DNA from: Pyrinomonadaceae bacterium
Lineage (GTDB): Bacteria > Acidobacteriota > Blastocatellia > Pyrinomonadales > Pyrinomonadaceae
Direction: 5' to 3'
Assembly (NCBI GenBank): GCA_019694345.1
Contig: JAIBCA010000010.1
Span: 1-64,000, forward strand
DNA: 64,000 nucleotides
Under the pieces are notes generated by a model, which was given only the letters and a program-made list of their open reading frames with translations, ran no database searches and was not told the DNA's origin. Positions 28,055-37,373 of this stretch are shown here, one piece after another. A program made the position numbers and the translations under genes. Every line of letters begins with the position of its first letter. Positions within the stretch are counted from its first letter, which is position 1.

Positions 28055-28920
28055 TTCTTTCTTACGGTTACCGATATCCATTCGCCGGCAGTCCCGATAG
28101 TATGATCCGATATTCCGCGTTCGCTTAGAGCGTCCGTGATCAGATCCGACTGTATCGCCAAAATGCCCGAGAGCAAAAGGATCCGCTTTGCTTTCGAGAG
28201 CAGCAGATCGAGCATCGGCAAGATGACATCGATCGTCAGGTTTGCACATACAAAGTCGTAAATATCGGTCTCTTGATCGATCTCACCGACAAAAAACTGG
28301 ATCGCGTCGGCCCCGTTCGCCGAGGCATTGTCGACAGCGATCCTGACGGAATCTTCGTCGATGTCACAAGCCGAGATGCGGCGATCCCCAAGTTTTGCTG
28401 CGGCGATCGCCAAAATGCCTGTCCCTGTTCCGACGTCGAGAAAACTTTCACCGCGAGCAAGTTCGCTGCCGATCACTTCAACACACAATTGGGTCGTTTC
28501 GTGTGTTCCGGTACCGAATGCCATATTGGGCTCGATCCGTATGACTATTCGCCCATCGGCGTCGACCGACTCCCACGGCGGCGCGATGATAAAATCCCCG
28601 ATCACTGTCGGCCGCCAATACTTCTTCCATTCAGCGAGCCAATCGGTTTGTTCGACCGTACGGGTGTCGATGCTCGCGGCAGAAGCCGGCTCAAACCCGT
28701 ATATCCGCAGGGCGTCGTGGACAGCCTTGCGGACCTCCGCCGCGACCGGCAGTGTCTCAAAAAATCCCGAGACACGCATCGGCTTGTCAGAAGGTTTGAG
28801 AAAACTATCTATCTCGGTCCCGAGTGCACCAAGTTCGTTAAGTGCAAATTCTATAGCCTCGGTCGCCGCCGCATTGACCACGACGTCAACAGCGAACCAG
28901 AGCTTTTTGTGGTTATTCAT
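28051..28920 (-). CDS. prmA: Ribosomal protein L11 methyltransferase
   Basis: PrmA trimethylates lysines and the N-terminus of ribosomal protein L11 using S-adenosylmethionine. The 289-residue length is normal. The N-terminal substrate-recognition domain is followed by the Rossmann methyltransferase with FLDVGTGTGILAIAAAKLG, the MAFGTGTHETTQLC segment typical of PrmA, and the VCANLTIDVI motif in place of the usual N-I/L sequence. It closes a minus-strand run with era and a TPR gene. Its stop overlaps the convergent propeller gene by 4 bases. Confidence 0.93.
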   Translation of the reverse strand: MNNHKKLWFAVDVVVNAAATEAIEFALNELGALGTEIDSFLKPSDKPMRVSGFFETLPVAAEVRKAVHDALRIYGFEPASAASIDTRTVEQTDWLAEWKKYWRPTVIGDFIIAPPWESVDADGRIVIRIEPNMAFGTGTHETTQLCVEVIGSELARGESFLDVGTGTGILAIAAAKLGDRRISACDIDEDSVRIAVDNASANGADAIQFFVGEIDQETDIYDFVCANLTIDVILPMLDLLLSKAKRILLLSGILAIQSDLITDALSERGISDHTIGTAGEWISVTVRKN

Positions 28921-28959
28921 TCAATATTTGCTGTGCATCCCGATCCGGGCACAACGGGG

Positions 28960-29865
28960 TCACCGGCTCTTTTCAAGTCCGATCTCGTCCAGCGAGGCCT
29001 CACGGTTACGCCAATCCTCAACGACCTTAACGAACAGTTTAAGGAAGACCTGTCGTCCGACCAGATTTTCGATATCGACGCGGGCACGGGTGCCGATGTC
29101 CTTGATCCGGGCTCCTTGCTTACCGATGATTATTTTCTTCTGCGAGGGCTTCTCAACATATATTGCGCAAAATATGCGGATCACTTCCGGGTCAGTGTCG
29201 TCATAAAGTTCTGTCACGACGGCCGTTACGTAAGGGATCTCTTCGCCGGTCGACATCAATATTTTCTCCCGGACCATTTCCGCGACGATGCTGCGTAACG
29301 GCTGATCTGTCATTTCGTCCTCGCCAAATAGCGGTTCGCCTTCCGGTAGATGCTTGACGATCTGCTTAAGCAAATTATCGACCGCGTCGCCTTTCAGGGC
29401 CGAAACCGGAATTATCTCTGCAAAATCGTACTCCTTTGAGTACATTTCGATCAGCGGCAGCAAGGTGGCCTTATCGCGGATCTTATCTATCTTATTTAGG
29501 ACGAGAATGGTCGGCTTGGCGGCTTGCTTCACGAGTTCGAGGACAAATCTGTCGCCGTTACCCGTCGAGACGCTCGCGTCACGCATCAGCACAAGAACGT
29601 CGACCGATAGGATCGCGTCGTGCACAGCCGACATCATTCGGCGATTGAGCAAATGGCCCGGCTTGTGCACGCCCGGCGTGTCGACAAAGACGATCTGACC
29701 GCCTTCGCGATTGACGATACCCTGGATCCGGTGTCTGGTGGTTTGCGGCTTGTTCGAAACGGCGGCGATCTTTTCGCCAACAAGGCGGTTCAAAAGCGTA
29801 GATTTCCCGGCATTCGGCCGACCGACAAAGGCGGCATAGCCGCTTCGAAATTTATCTTCCTGCAT
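28960..29865 (-). CDS. era: GTPase Era
   Basis: Era is an essential GTPase that binds 16S rRNA during 30S maturation. The 301-residue protein has G1 GRPNAGKS (residues 15-22), G3 DTPG, G4 NKID and the C-terminal KH domain with IIIGKQGARIKDIGTRAR. It lies between a TPR gene (48 bases upstream) and prmA (39 bases downstream). Two ribosome-maturation genes together suggest a translation-related operon. Identification is firm. Confidence 0.97.
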   Translation of the reverse strand: MQEDKFRSGYAAFVGRPNAGKSTLLNRLVGEKIAAVSNKPQTTRHRIQGIVNREGGQIVFVDTPGVHKPGHLLNRRMMSAVHDAILSVDVLVLMRDASVSTGNGDRFVLELVKQAAKPTILVLNKIDKIRDKATLLPLIEMYSKEYDFAEIIPVSALKGDAVDNLLKQIVKHLPEGEPLFGEDEMTDQPLRSIVAEMVREKILMSTGEEIPYVTAVVTELYDDTDPEVIRIFCAIYVEKPSQKKIIIGKQGARIKDIGTRARVDIENLVGRQVFLKLFVKVVEDWRNREASLDEIGLEKSR

Positions 29866-29913
29866 CGATTAGACGTTAACAGATTTAACGTAAGTTTCAA
29901 GGAAACGCCCGAT

Positions 29914-31704
29914 CTACTGCTTTTTGAGCAAATTCTGTTTGCCGGCGAGGGCGTCGCGAAAGGCACCGCCCGGAACGTCATCGAGTTCGATCGCTTTGTC
30001 GTAAAGTTGAACGGCATACGCGTTTTCACCCGAAAACTCGTAGATCCTGGCGAGAGCTACATACGTCAACGACAAAAGTGCTTTGTCGGTGGTTGGCTTG
30101 GCAGTTCTGAGGACATTGCTGTACGCGACCTTTGCGTCGAGCAGTTTCTGAGCTTGGACATCGGGGTCGGTCACGCCCTCAGCTGAAAGGCTGGCGACAC
30201 GGCCGATCGAATAATAAATTCTGGGTTCCGACGGATTCTCCGCCGCGAGCTTTTTAAGTTCAGCTCCGGCACCGGCCAGATCGCGTGCCGTGATCATCTT
30301 TTGGATCTCAAGCAGGCGCCGGGTCACAGGGTTGTCGGGTGCGGTTTCAACGGCAACCGAACTCTTTCGTCGCAATTCACGGGCGGCAAGAGCTCGCTTT
30401 TTGGCTTCGGCGTTACGAGCGAGACGGTCGCCCTCCTTGGCGGCGTCAAACGATGCGATCATTTCACGCAGCGAGGAAGCGATGTCAAAGCCTGAATCCT
30501 CGGTTCCCTTCAACTGATCGGCAAAATAGAATGCCATCACGGCTCCACGCTCAAACGACTCGGAAAGCATCAATGCGGTCTCATCCGCCAACGCAGACTT
30601 TTGTCGATCGAGTTCGGCCGACACGGCTCGCCGATCGGCATCGGTCTTCATCGTAGCGATCTTCTCTCGGGCCTTGGCGGTGGCTATCTGGGCACGCGTG
30701 AATTCGATCTGTCGGGCGTCGATCGCCGAAACCAGCGAACGCGAGACGGTCAAGAACACGTCCGGCGAGATCGACGGGTCTGCTTTGCGCCGCTCGTCAA
30801 GGATCTGTTTGACCTGATCTCGGATCAATGCAATGTCCTTTGACTGTTTGAGCACCAGCGGATCTATGACAAACTGCAAAAATGCCCGTCGGGCATCAGT
30901 ATTGCTGAGATCCTTGTCCGGGGGAAGGACGAGGTAATAATCGTCCTTAACGTTAAGAAAAATGATATTACCGGCCGGCGCGAGCATTTCGGGAACCACC
31001 AGAAAACGCCTTTCGTAGTCACGGGTTTCTACCTTCTGCAGGACGGTCGATTTGCTCTTGGCTTTCTGCGTTTCGACCTTCACCTTTTCGGAATAGAAGA
31101 TCTCGGGCCGCGTATGCATATAGTCCAACAGTTCACTGACCATTTCGCGGGTCGATGATCTGAGAGTACGGTCTGCCTCGGCCTGATAGTCCCGGACATA
31201 CTCATCCAGTTTGCCGCTGATGCCCGATCGTCGATAGAATTCGCGGGCTAATGGGGCAAAGTCCAGCACGTCGAGCAGTGTGCCCGGAAGGTCGGCCGTG
31301 TACGCGGGGTCGGCCATTTCCGGCGCCGGCGAGAGCGTGTACGCCATCGAGATGAATGGCGAAACGATCTCAGCATCGGTCGCATTCGGGCGCCGCTTCT
31401 TGTATTGGGTCACAAACACCGAGATGCGCTGGCGAAGGTCTTCATTCATTCCGGCCATATCCTGAAGCAGCCGTTCCCGAAACACCGATCCCTTCTCTGA
31501 TAGAGTGGTATTGATCAGTTTCACATCCTGGCCGGCATCGTTTTTGGTTCGCGCCATTTCAAGTGCCGAAAGCACGACGAGCACACGCTTATCCGGGTCG
31601 ATCTTCACCCCGTAATTCGACACGTCCATCACCGTCGGCGGATTTTGGCCAAAACCTAGTGCCGAAAATACGGCAACGATCATCAGTATTAGGATTTTTC
31701 GCAT
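29914..31704 (-). CDS. Secreted TPR-containing protein of unknown function
   Basis: The 596-residue protein has a signal peptide (MRKILILMIVAVFSALGFGQ). The middle is mostly helical with charged stretches around residues 330-430. The C-terminal 120 residues carry about two to three TPR-like units, ending with the clear repeat LARIYEFSGENAYAVQLYDKAIELD. It starts the run that continues into era. I do not recognise the family. A structural or scaffold role in the periplasm is possible. Confidence 0.7.
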   Translation of the reverse strand: MRKILILMIVAVFSALGFGQNPPTVMDVSNYGVKIDPDKRVLVVLSALEMARTKNDAGQDVKLINTTLSEKGSVFRERLLQDMAGMNEDLRQRISVFVTQYKKRRPNATDAEIVSPFISMAYTLSPAPEMADPAYTADLPGTLLDVLDFAPLAREFYRRSGISGKLDEYVRDYQAEADRTLRSSTREMVSELLDYMHTRPEIFYSEKVKVETQKAKSKSTVLQKVETRDYERRFLVVPEMLAPAGNIIFLNVKDDYYLVLPPDKDLSNTDARRAFLQFVIDPLVLKQSKDIALIRDQVKQILDERRKADPSISPDVFLTVSRSLVSAIDARQIEFTRAQIATAKAREKIATMKTDADRRAVSAELDRQKSALADETALMLSESFERGAVMAFYFADQLKGTEDSGFDIASSLREMIASFDAAKEGDRLARNAEAKKRALAARELRRKSSVAVETAPDNPVTRRLLEIQKMITARDLAGAGAELKKLAAENPSEPRIYYSIGRVASLSAEGVTDPDVQAQKLLDAKVAYSNVLRTAKPTTDKALLSLTYVALARIYEFSGENAYAVQLYDKAIELDDVPGGAFRDALAGKQNLLKKQ

Positions 31705-31804
31705 TTATTTCGCGGCCCACCTTCGACTATTGCCGATCGGTCAAACTTCTTACAGCCCAAATAAAAAAGATGAATTAATCTTGCTCCGGGATGCACGGCA
31801 ACAC

Positions 31805-31849
31805 AATAAAACAAGGGATAAAGGAGAAACCACGTTCATCCTTTATCCC
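31805..31849 (-). terminator. Rho-independent terminator downstream of STAS gene
   Basis: An 11-base perfect stem (31815-31825 with 31839-31849, loop of 13 bases) lies 32 bases after the STAS gene stop. Read on the minus strand it is followed by TTGTTTTATT. This should end the RsbW/RsbV-like transcript. Confidence 0.75.
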
Positions 31850-31880
31850 AATTTGCCGTTAAAAACGGAGCCTGTATTTT

Positions 31881-32225
31881 TTAAAAACTGGCCAACGCGT
31901 CAGCTTCGTTTTCATAGACGTCGAAAACGGTCAATAACTTTGTGATAGCCAGAAGGTCCTGGATCTTTTCAGTCAGATTCAAAAGCTTAAGCGTGCCGCC
32001 CTCTTTGTTTACAGCGGTAAAGCTCGAAACCAATTCGCCGATGCCGCTCGAATCGATATAGCCAACATGGCCCAGGTTCAAAAGCAATTTGGTCTTGCCT
32101 TCACCCAGAACCCGTCGAATAGCTCCGCGGAGAGCAACGCTGCCCTCGCCGATCGTGACCTTGCCGTCGAGGTCGAGGATAGTGACATCGCCCGCTTGCC
32201 GTTCAGTAATTGTGATATCTGCCAT
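31881..32225 (-). CDS. STAS-domain anti-sigma factor antagonist (RsbV/SpoIIAA-like)
   Basis: The 114-residue STAS protein has the phosphorylation motif DSSGIGEL with Ser59/Ser60. In partner-switching systems the unphosphorylated form binds and removes a kinase/anti-sigma factor, and the kinase turns it off by phosphorylation. The likely partner is the RsbW-like gene 86 bases upstream on the same strand. No cognate sigma factor or PP2C phosphatase is seen nearby. Confidence 0.92.
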   Translation of the reverse strand: MADITITERQAGDVTILDLDGKVTIGEGSVALRGAIRRVLGEGKTKLLLNLGHVGYIDSSGIGELVSSFTAVNKEGGTLKLLNLTEKIQDLLAITKLLTVFDVYENEADALASF

Positions 32226-32311
32226 TTGTATCTCCTGTTCTTAAACTTTGAATTGTATGAAATGTGATTTTAGATCAACATTCACGAAAAAGTCCACGTT
32301 GGGACCCGCAT

Positions 32312-32722
32312 TTATCGCCTTTTTACCATGGTTACGAGCAATCCGCCGCCGTCCGCATTGGCCCACTGAACCTCGTCCATAAAGGACCGCATGAAAAGTA
32401 TCCCGCGGCCGTTCGCTTTGAGCAAATTTTCTCGGTCAGTGGGGTCGGGAATGTCCTCCGGTCGAAAACCCGTCCCATGGTCTCGAACCTTGATCTCGAT
32501 CGACTCGGACGATTCGGCTAGCGATATCTCAACCGATTTCGACTCATCAAACTTATTGCCGTGCTTAACGGCATTTGCGACAGATTCACGGACCGCGAGG
32601 TCGATGGCAAAGATCATATCGTCTGCCAGGCCGGCGTCCTTCGCAAAACGCTCAGCTCCGGCCGCGGCCTCATCAACCGATTCGATCCGGCTTGGCAATG
32701 TAATCTGCACGATTTCTGTCAC
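32312..32722 (-). CDS. RsbW-like anti-sigma serine kinase (HATPase_c_2)
   Basis: This 136-residue GHKL ATPase has the N box ESVANAVKHGN, the G1 box DHGTGF and the GRGI G2 box, as in RsbW and SpoIIAB. It should phosphorylate the STAS antagonist encoded just downstream and bind a sigma factor or other target. The start is taken at 32722; the upstream aroA gene is divergent, with its ATG at 32797, so the 74 bases between hold both promoters. Confidence 0.92.
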   Translation of the reverse strand: MTEIVQITLPSRIESVDEAAAGAERFAKDAGLADDMIFAIDLAVRESVANAVKHGNKFDESKSVEISLAESSESIEIKVRDHGTGFRPEDIPDPTDRENLLKANGRGILFMRSFMDEVQWANADGGGLLVTMVKRR

Positions 32723-32796
32723 GATATATGTATCTTCAGTACGTTAAAGGCTGAAACCGCTGCCTGTCAAGACAAACGCCCTCGTTTCCGCTTAAA

Positions 32797-34089
32797 ATGA
32801 TACCAATGATCGTGCATCCAGCCAAAAGGTTGTCGGGATCGCTGCAAACACCCGGCGACAAATCAATTTCGCATCGGGCGGCAATGTTTGCGGCAATGGC
32901 AGACGGACGTTCCGAAATAAGCAATTTCGCCTCAAGCGCAGATTGTGACTCGACGCTTCGTTGCCTCGGCTCACTCGGCATCAAAATAATCAGGTCTGGT
33001 TCGAATGTTAAAGTCCATGGCGGACAGTTCATATCGCCGCCATCACCTCTTGATTGCGGCAACAGCGGCACGACCATGCGGCTTCTCGCCGGCATTTTGG
33101 CCGGCCGTCAGGTCGAGGCGATCCTTATCGGCGACACTTCCCTTTCGACGCGGCCGATGGGTCGCGTCATCGGACCGTTGACGGAAATGGGAGCCGTGAT
33201 CGACTCAAACGACGGAACAGCCCCGCTCACAATTGTTGGCGGCAGGCCGCTGGCCGGCAAAGATCATCAACTTAAGATCGCCTCCGCTCAGATCAAATCG
33301 TGTTTGCTCCTGGCGGGTCTGGGCGCGTCCGGAACCACCACTGTGCACGAACCCGCGACGACCCGGGACCACACAGAACGAATGCTCCGATGGTTTGGAG
33401 CTGAGATCGATACCGCTGTTCCGGGTGTAATATCGATCCGCGGCGGGCAAACGCTCTCGGCCCGCACGTTCATCGTGCCCGGCGATATTTCGTCAGCGGC
33501 ATTTTTTTTGGTGGCGGCGGCTTGTCTGGACGGTTCGGATCTAACGCTGAAAGGCGTCGGAATGAACCCGACGAGGACCGGCATCGTCGAAGTCCTGACG
33601 CGGGCCGGCGTTGACCTTACGATTTCTGCTGAACGAAATGAATGCGGCGAACCCGTCGCCGACATTTTTATTCGCGGATCGGTCAACATTTTGGAGTCGG
33701 CACCACCGCTTTTGCTCGATGGGGCGATAATAGCGAATATCATCGACGAAATACCGACCCTGGCTATACTCGGCACGAAATTGGGCGGCGGCATCGAGAT
33801 ACGCGGAGCGAATGAGTTGCGAGTCAAGGAATCCGACCGTATCCGCTCAGTCGTCGAGGGGCTACAGCGAATGGGCTCGATCGTCGAGGAATTTGAGGAC
33901 GGCTTGAGGGTCCATCCCTCGCGGCTCACCGGAGCAACGATCGACTCGCACGGCGATCATCGGATCGCAATGGCATTTGCTGTCGCCGGCCTGATGGCTG
34001 ACGGCGAATCCGAGATACTCGATGCAGAATGTGTCGATGTCTCGTTCCCGGGATTTTTTCAAACGCTGCAGAGCGTCGTTAACGCATAG
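32797..34089 (+). CDS. aroA: 3-phosphoshikimate 1-carboxyvinyltransferase (EPSP synthase)
   Basis: AroA joins shikimate 3-phosphate and phosphoenolpyruvate, the sixth step of the shikimate pathway to chorismate. The 430-residue protein has PGDKSISHRA (residues 19-28), DCGNSGTTMRLLAG, which holds the PEP-binding region, the RVKESDRI block and DHRIAMAFAVAG near the end. The start may be the second ATG, three codons in. The aroK gene follows 6 bases downstream, so both steps are co-expressed. Confidence 0.96.
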   Translation: MIPMIVHPAKRLSGSLQTPGDKSISHRAAMFAAMADGRSEISNFASSADCDSTLRCLGSLGIKIIRSGSNVKVHGGQFISPPSPLDCGNSGTTMRLLAGILAGRQVEAILIGDTSLSTRPMGRVIGPLTEMGAVIDSNDGTAPLTIVGGRPLAGKDHQLKIASAQIKSCLLLAGLGASGTTTVHEPATTRDHTERMLRWFGAEIDTAVPGVISIRGGQTLSARTFIVPGDISSAAFFLVAAACLDGSDLTLKGVGMNPTRTGIVEVLTRAGVDLTISAERNECGEPVADIFIRGSVNILESAPPLLLDGAIIANIIDEIPTLAILGTKLGGGIEIRGANELRVKESDRIRSVVEGLQRMGSIVEEFEDGLRVHPSRLTGATIDSHGDHRIAMAFAVAGLMADGESEILDAECVDVSFPGFFQTLQSVVNA

Positions 34090-34095
34090 ACGCAA

Positions 34096-34611
34096 ATGGT
34101 CTCAGAACGCAGGATCGTACTAACGGGATTTATGGGGGTCGGCAAATCGAGTGTCGCACGCCATGTCGCCCATTTGCTTAAGACAAAACGAATCGACCTC
34201 GATCAGGAACTCGAACACGGTGAAAGGCGTACGGTCGCCGAGATAATCGACGCCGAGGGTGAATCGGCGTTTCGTGAGATCGAGTCGAATTATCTGCGCC
34301 GGGCTCTCGACAGGCCCGACCTTCGTGTATTGTCGCTTGGCGGCGGGACGTGGACCGTGGATCGGAACCGCGAGATGATCAAGGCTTCCGGCATGACGAG
34401 TGTTTGGCTGGAATCCACATTCGAACATTGCTGGCTGAATATCGCCTTTTCGCGAAAGGACAGGCCGCTTGCCCGCGACAAGCAGCGAGCTTTCGAACTT
34501 TTTCAGCAGCGGCAGAAGTACTATGCGCTTGCCGACTGGCACTTCGTCATTCGGGCTGACAGCACCTCGTTCGACGTTGCCAAACAGATCGTCGAACAAG
34601 TTTTTTCTTGA
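34096..34611 (+). CDS. aroK: Shikimate kinase
   Basis: AroK phosphorylates shikimate at O3 with ATP, one step before AroA. The 171-residue protein has Walker A GFMGVGKSS (residues 11-19), the shikimate-binding LDQELEH (where the usual D is shown as DLD-x-E) and GESAFREIESNYLRRAL, then the GGG of SLGGGTW. The KDRPLA lid element is present. It is the second gene of an aroA-aroK unit. Confidence 0.93.
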   Translation: MVSERRIVLTGFMGVGKSSVARHVAHLLKTKRIDLDQELEHGERRTVAEIIDAEGESAFREIESNYLRRALDRPDLRVLSLGGGTWTVDRNREMIKASGMTSVWLESTFEHCWLNIAFSRKDRPLARDKQRAFELFQQRQKYYALADWHFVIRADSTSFDVAKQIVEQVFS

Positions 34612-34627
34612 TTCGCCACACTTTGCT

Positions 34628-34677
34628 ATTGATAATTAGCTCGTTATCAATCAAAATTGAACTACTAGAAAACTAGT
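34628..34677 (+). promoter_or_regulatory. AT-rich promoter region with two inverted repeats before BON lipoprotein gene
   Basis: ATTGATAA/TTATCAAT (arms 34628-34635 and 34644-34651) and ACTAG/CTAGT (34664-34668 and 34673-34677) lie in the 171-base gap after aroK. TTGATA at 34629 with CAAAAT 17 bases on could be a -35/-10 pair. Either an aroK terminator or an operator is possible; evidence is weak. Confidence 0.3.
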
Positions 34678-34782
34678 TATCCACATCTGAAATGGTGCGG
34701 AGATTTTTAATAGATCGAACAGATGCCTCTGGCATTTGCGATTTTTTGGTACGCGAATTTTAAACAATTTTCCGGAGGAAAA

Positions 34783-35256
34783 ATGAAAATCAAAGCTTTA
34801 ACACTTCTCACTTTGGCCCTTGCCCTCTTCGTGAGCGCCTGCGGCAAAAGCGACGCTGATCTGCAGAAGGCGGTTCAGGACAAACTTGCAGCAGATAAGG
34901 TCACCGGCGTAACCGTCGCTGTCAAGGACGGCGTCGCGACATTGACCGGCGAAGTTGCGGATATTACGGTCAAGACGAAAGCCGAGGCCTCAGCTAAGGT
35001 CGAGGGCATCAAATCCGTTGACAACAAGTTGACGCTCAAGCCGATGCCGACGCCCGAACCGCCGTCACCAGACAAGATGATCGAAGGTACCGTCAACGAA
35101 GCCCTTAAGAAGAAAGGCATCACCGGCGTTACCGTTGCGGTTAAGGACGGCGAGGTCACCCTGAGTGGAACCGTCGACAAGGCAAAGGTTGCCGAGGTAA
35201 TGATGGCCGCAAACGAAGCGAAACCGAAAAAGGTTGTCAACAACCTCAACAAATAG
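34783..35256 (+). CDS. Lipoprotein with two tandem BON domains
   Basis: The 157-residue protein has a lipoprotein signal (LALFVSAC, Cys20). Two copies of the BON domain follow, which share the line TGVTVAVKDG at about residues 42-51 and 117-126, evidence of an internal duplication. BON domains bind phospholipid or cell-envelope surfaces, as in OsmY. A proline-rich hinge (PTPEPPSPD) joins the copies. The start at 34783 is fixed by the strong CGGAGG ribosome-binding site 4-5 bases upstream and the lipobox. The BON-LysM gene follows after 18 bases. Confidence 0.9.
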   Translation: MKIKALTLLTLALALFVSACGKSDADLQKAVQDKLAADKVTGVTVAVKDGVATLTGEVADITVKTKAEASAKVEGIKSVDNKLTLKPMPTPEPPSPDKMIEGTVNEALKKKGITGVTVAVKDGEVTLSGTVDKAKVAEVMMAANEAKPKKVVNNLNK

Positions 35257-35274
35257 GCGAACAACGGAGGAATT

Positions 35275-35649
35275 ATGTCACTACAAGAGAAATATCAAAC
35301 ACTTCTGGAACTCGCCAATGCCAACGGTACAACCTATGAACTGGCCGAAGGCGACGGCGTGCTTCACATTACGGGAACCGCTCCGAGCGACGAAGCCAAG
35401 GCTCAGCTTTGGGCTGAGTACGAACGTATCGACCCTGATTTTCAGTCAAGCGATCTCATCCTCAATGTCTCGACCGGATCCGGTGATGCCGGCGGCGGCA
35501 TGAATACTTACACCGTAGTTTCGGGCGACAGCCTGAGCAAAATCGGGGCAAAGTACGGGATCGCGTGGAAAGCGATCTGGGATGCCAATCGCGACATCCT
35601 CCATCATCCGGACAAGATCTATCCTGGCCAGGAACTCAAGATCCCCTAG
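35275..35649 (+). CDS. LysM domain protein with N-terminal BON-like part
   Basis: This 124-residue protein combines a short BON-like N-terminal part (residues 15-65, ITGTAPSDEAK) with a C-terminal LysM domain (about 77-124, YTVVSGDSLSKIGAKYGI ... PGQELKIP). LysM binds peptidoglycan or GlcNAc chains. It resembles E. coli Kbp (YgaU), a cytoplasmic potassium-binding BON-LysM protein; like Kbp it has no signal peptide. A GGAGG site precedes the ATG. It is the second gene of the pair with the BON lipoprotein and is followed by a terminator. Confidence 0.88.
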   Translation: MSLQEKYQTLLELANANGTTYELAEGDGVLHITGTAPSDEAKAQLWAEYERIDPDFQSSDLILNVSTGSGDAGGGMNTYTVVSGDSLSKIGAKYGIAWKAIWDANRDILHHPDKIYPGQELKIP

Positions 35650-35674
35650 GCCGTAGTTCATTGACCGCTTTTCG

Positions 35675-35705
35675 GGCCTGCTCATTTCGATGAGTAGGCC
35701 TTTTC
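35675..35705 (+). terminator. Rho-independent terminator with UUCG tetraloop
   Basis: An 11-base stem (35675-35685 with 35690-35700, one G-T wobble) closes a TTCG loop and runs into TTTT. It lies 25 bases after the LysM gene stop and separates it from nadB. Confidence 0.85.
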
Positions 35706-35746
35706 GTTGCTCGCAACCGTAACCGTAATTTAATACAATTCAGAAA

Positions 35747-37330
35747 ATGTCATTCGAAACGGATTTTATCGTAATTGGCAGTGGTGTTGCCGGCCTGCGC
35801 TCGTCGATCGAGCTGGCAAAAAGCGGTGCCCGGGTGACCGTTTTGACAAAGGACAAAGCCAGCGAATCAAATACCGAGTACGCACAAGGCGGCGTCGCCG
35901 TCGTGCTCTCAGACGATGACAATGCCGAACTCCACGAAGGCGACACCCTTATCGCCGGTGCAGGACTTTGTGATCCGTCCGCGGTGGCTACCTTGGTGAC
36001 CGAGGGCACGGTTTTCATCAAGCAACTAATAGGTTGGGGGACACGGTTCGACCGTGACAGCGGAAAACTGATCTTTACCCAAGAGGCGGCACATTCCCGC
36101 CGACGCATTATTCACGCAAACGGTGACTCGACCGGAGCCGAGTTTGTTCGTGCCCTGATCGCCCGTGCAGGCCGGGAACGATCGATCGACCTCACGCCTT
36201 TTGCTAATACCGAGAGCCTAATAGTGCGCGACGGCAGATGCGTCGGCGTTCGCTTTTTGGACCCGATACTGCGGACTCCTCGGGAGGTATTCGGCAGGGC
36301 CGTGATCCTCTGTACGGGAGGCGCCGGCCAACTCTATCAGCACACGACCAATCCTTCGGTAGCAACGGGCGACGGTATGGCGATGGCTTACTTTGCAGGT
36401 GCCGAGATGGCCGATATGGAATTTGTCCAGTTTCATCCCACCGCACTCAATATCCCGAACGCTCCGAGATTTCTGCTCAGCGAAGCGATGCGTGGTGAGG
36501 GCGGCATTCTCCGAAACAAGTTTGGCGAGCGTTTTATGCCGAATTACGATGATCGGGCGGAACTAGCTCCCCGCGACATCGTGTCGCGGTCGATCGTGGC
36601 CGAGATGCGTCGGACCGGAACGCGAAACGTACTATTGGACATGACGGCACTGGACGGCGGCTTTCTGAGGCATCGCTTTCCAAAGATCTACGAAACTTGT
36701 CGACTATATGGGCTGGACATTTCCAATGACCCGCTTCCCGTTTCACCGGCATCGCACTACTGTATGGGCGGGATAAGGACCGACCTTTGGGGCAGAAGCA
36801 CCGTTCCCGGCCTTTACGCCGCCGGCGAGGTCACTTGCACCGGCGTTCATGGTGCTAACCGTTTAGCGTCAAACTCACTACTCGAGGGGCTTGTCTTCGG
36901 CGCCCGTGCCGGACGAGCGGCCGTCGAGGATTCCGCATCGCTCAAAGGCCCGTTTCTTCCACGCGACCTTTCGAGCGACGCTCCACCGTCTGACCAAACC
37001 GCGGCATTATCGACCGCAGTTAGAAAGCGTATCAAACGCGTAATGTGGGAACGGGTAGGAATTCTGCGTGACCGCGCATCACTTGAACGGGCACTCAAGG
37101 AGTTTGCACAGATCTCGTCGGGTAACCTTAGCACTTCTTCGCGTAACTTTGTGACCCTTGCGACTCTGGTGGCAACCGCGGCACTCTGGCGCGAAGAGTC
37201 ACGTGGGGGGCATTATCGAACCGATTTTCCCGACCAGCACGACGAATGGCGGCACCATTCGATCCAGGTGATCGGCAAGCCCATCGGAACTGCCGAAAAG
37301 ATGGACTTTGACATATCATCGCGTGTGTAA
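35747..37330 (+). CDS. nadB: L-aspartate oxidase
   Basis: NadB oxidises L-aspartate to iminoaspartate, the first step of bacterial NAD synthesis, using FAD. The 527-residue protein starts with the Rossmann motif GSGVAG (residues 11-16). It has SNTEYAQGGVA, the HSRRRIIHANGD block and the active-site region EFVQFHPTAL, then SHYCMGGIRTD and GEVTCTGVHGANRLASNSLLE. The partners nadA and nadC are not in the window. Its presence suggests NAD is made from aspartate, so the kynurenine pathway further on need not serve NAD synthesis. Confidence 0.95.
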   Translation: MSFETDFIVIGSGVAGLRSSIELAKSGARVTVLTKDKASESNTEYAQGGVAVVLSDDDNAELHEGDTLIAGAGLCDPSAVATLVTEGTVFIKQLIGWGTRFDRDSGKLIFTQEAAHSRRRIIHANGDSTGAEFVRALIARAGRERSIDLTPFANTESLIVRDGRCVGVRFLDPILRTPREVFGRAVILCTGGAGQLYQHTTNPSVATGDGMAMAYFAGAEMADMEFVQFHPTALNIPNAPRFLLSEAMRGEGGILRNKFGERFMPNYDDRAELAPRDIVSRSIVAEMRRTGTRNVLLDMTALDGGFLRHRFPKIYETCRLYGLDISNDPLPVSPASHYCMGGIRTDLWGRSTVPGLYAAGEVTCTGVHGANRLASNSLLEGLVFGARAGRAAVEDSASLKGPFLPRDLSSDAPPSDQTAALSTAVRKRIKRVMWERVGILRDRASLERALKEFAQISSGNLSTSSRNFVTLATLVATAALWREESRGGHYRTDFPDQHDEWRHHSIQVIGKPIGTAEKMDFDISSRV

Positions 37331-37373
37331 TTAAAATCGAGCAAATCTAAATTTCTCCGGCATCGGTCAATAA

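Noticed and set aside
28273..29298. Two long plus-strand frames of 341 and 292 codons
   Set aside because: Both are antisense to prmA and era, whose motifs are complete in the minus-strand frames.
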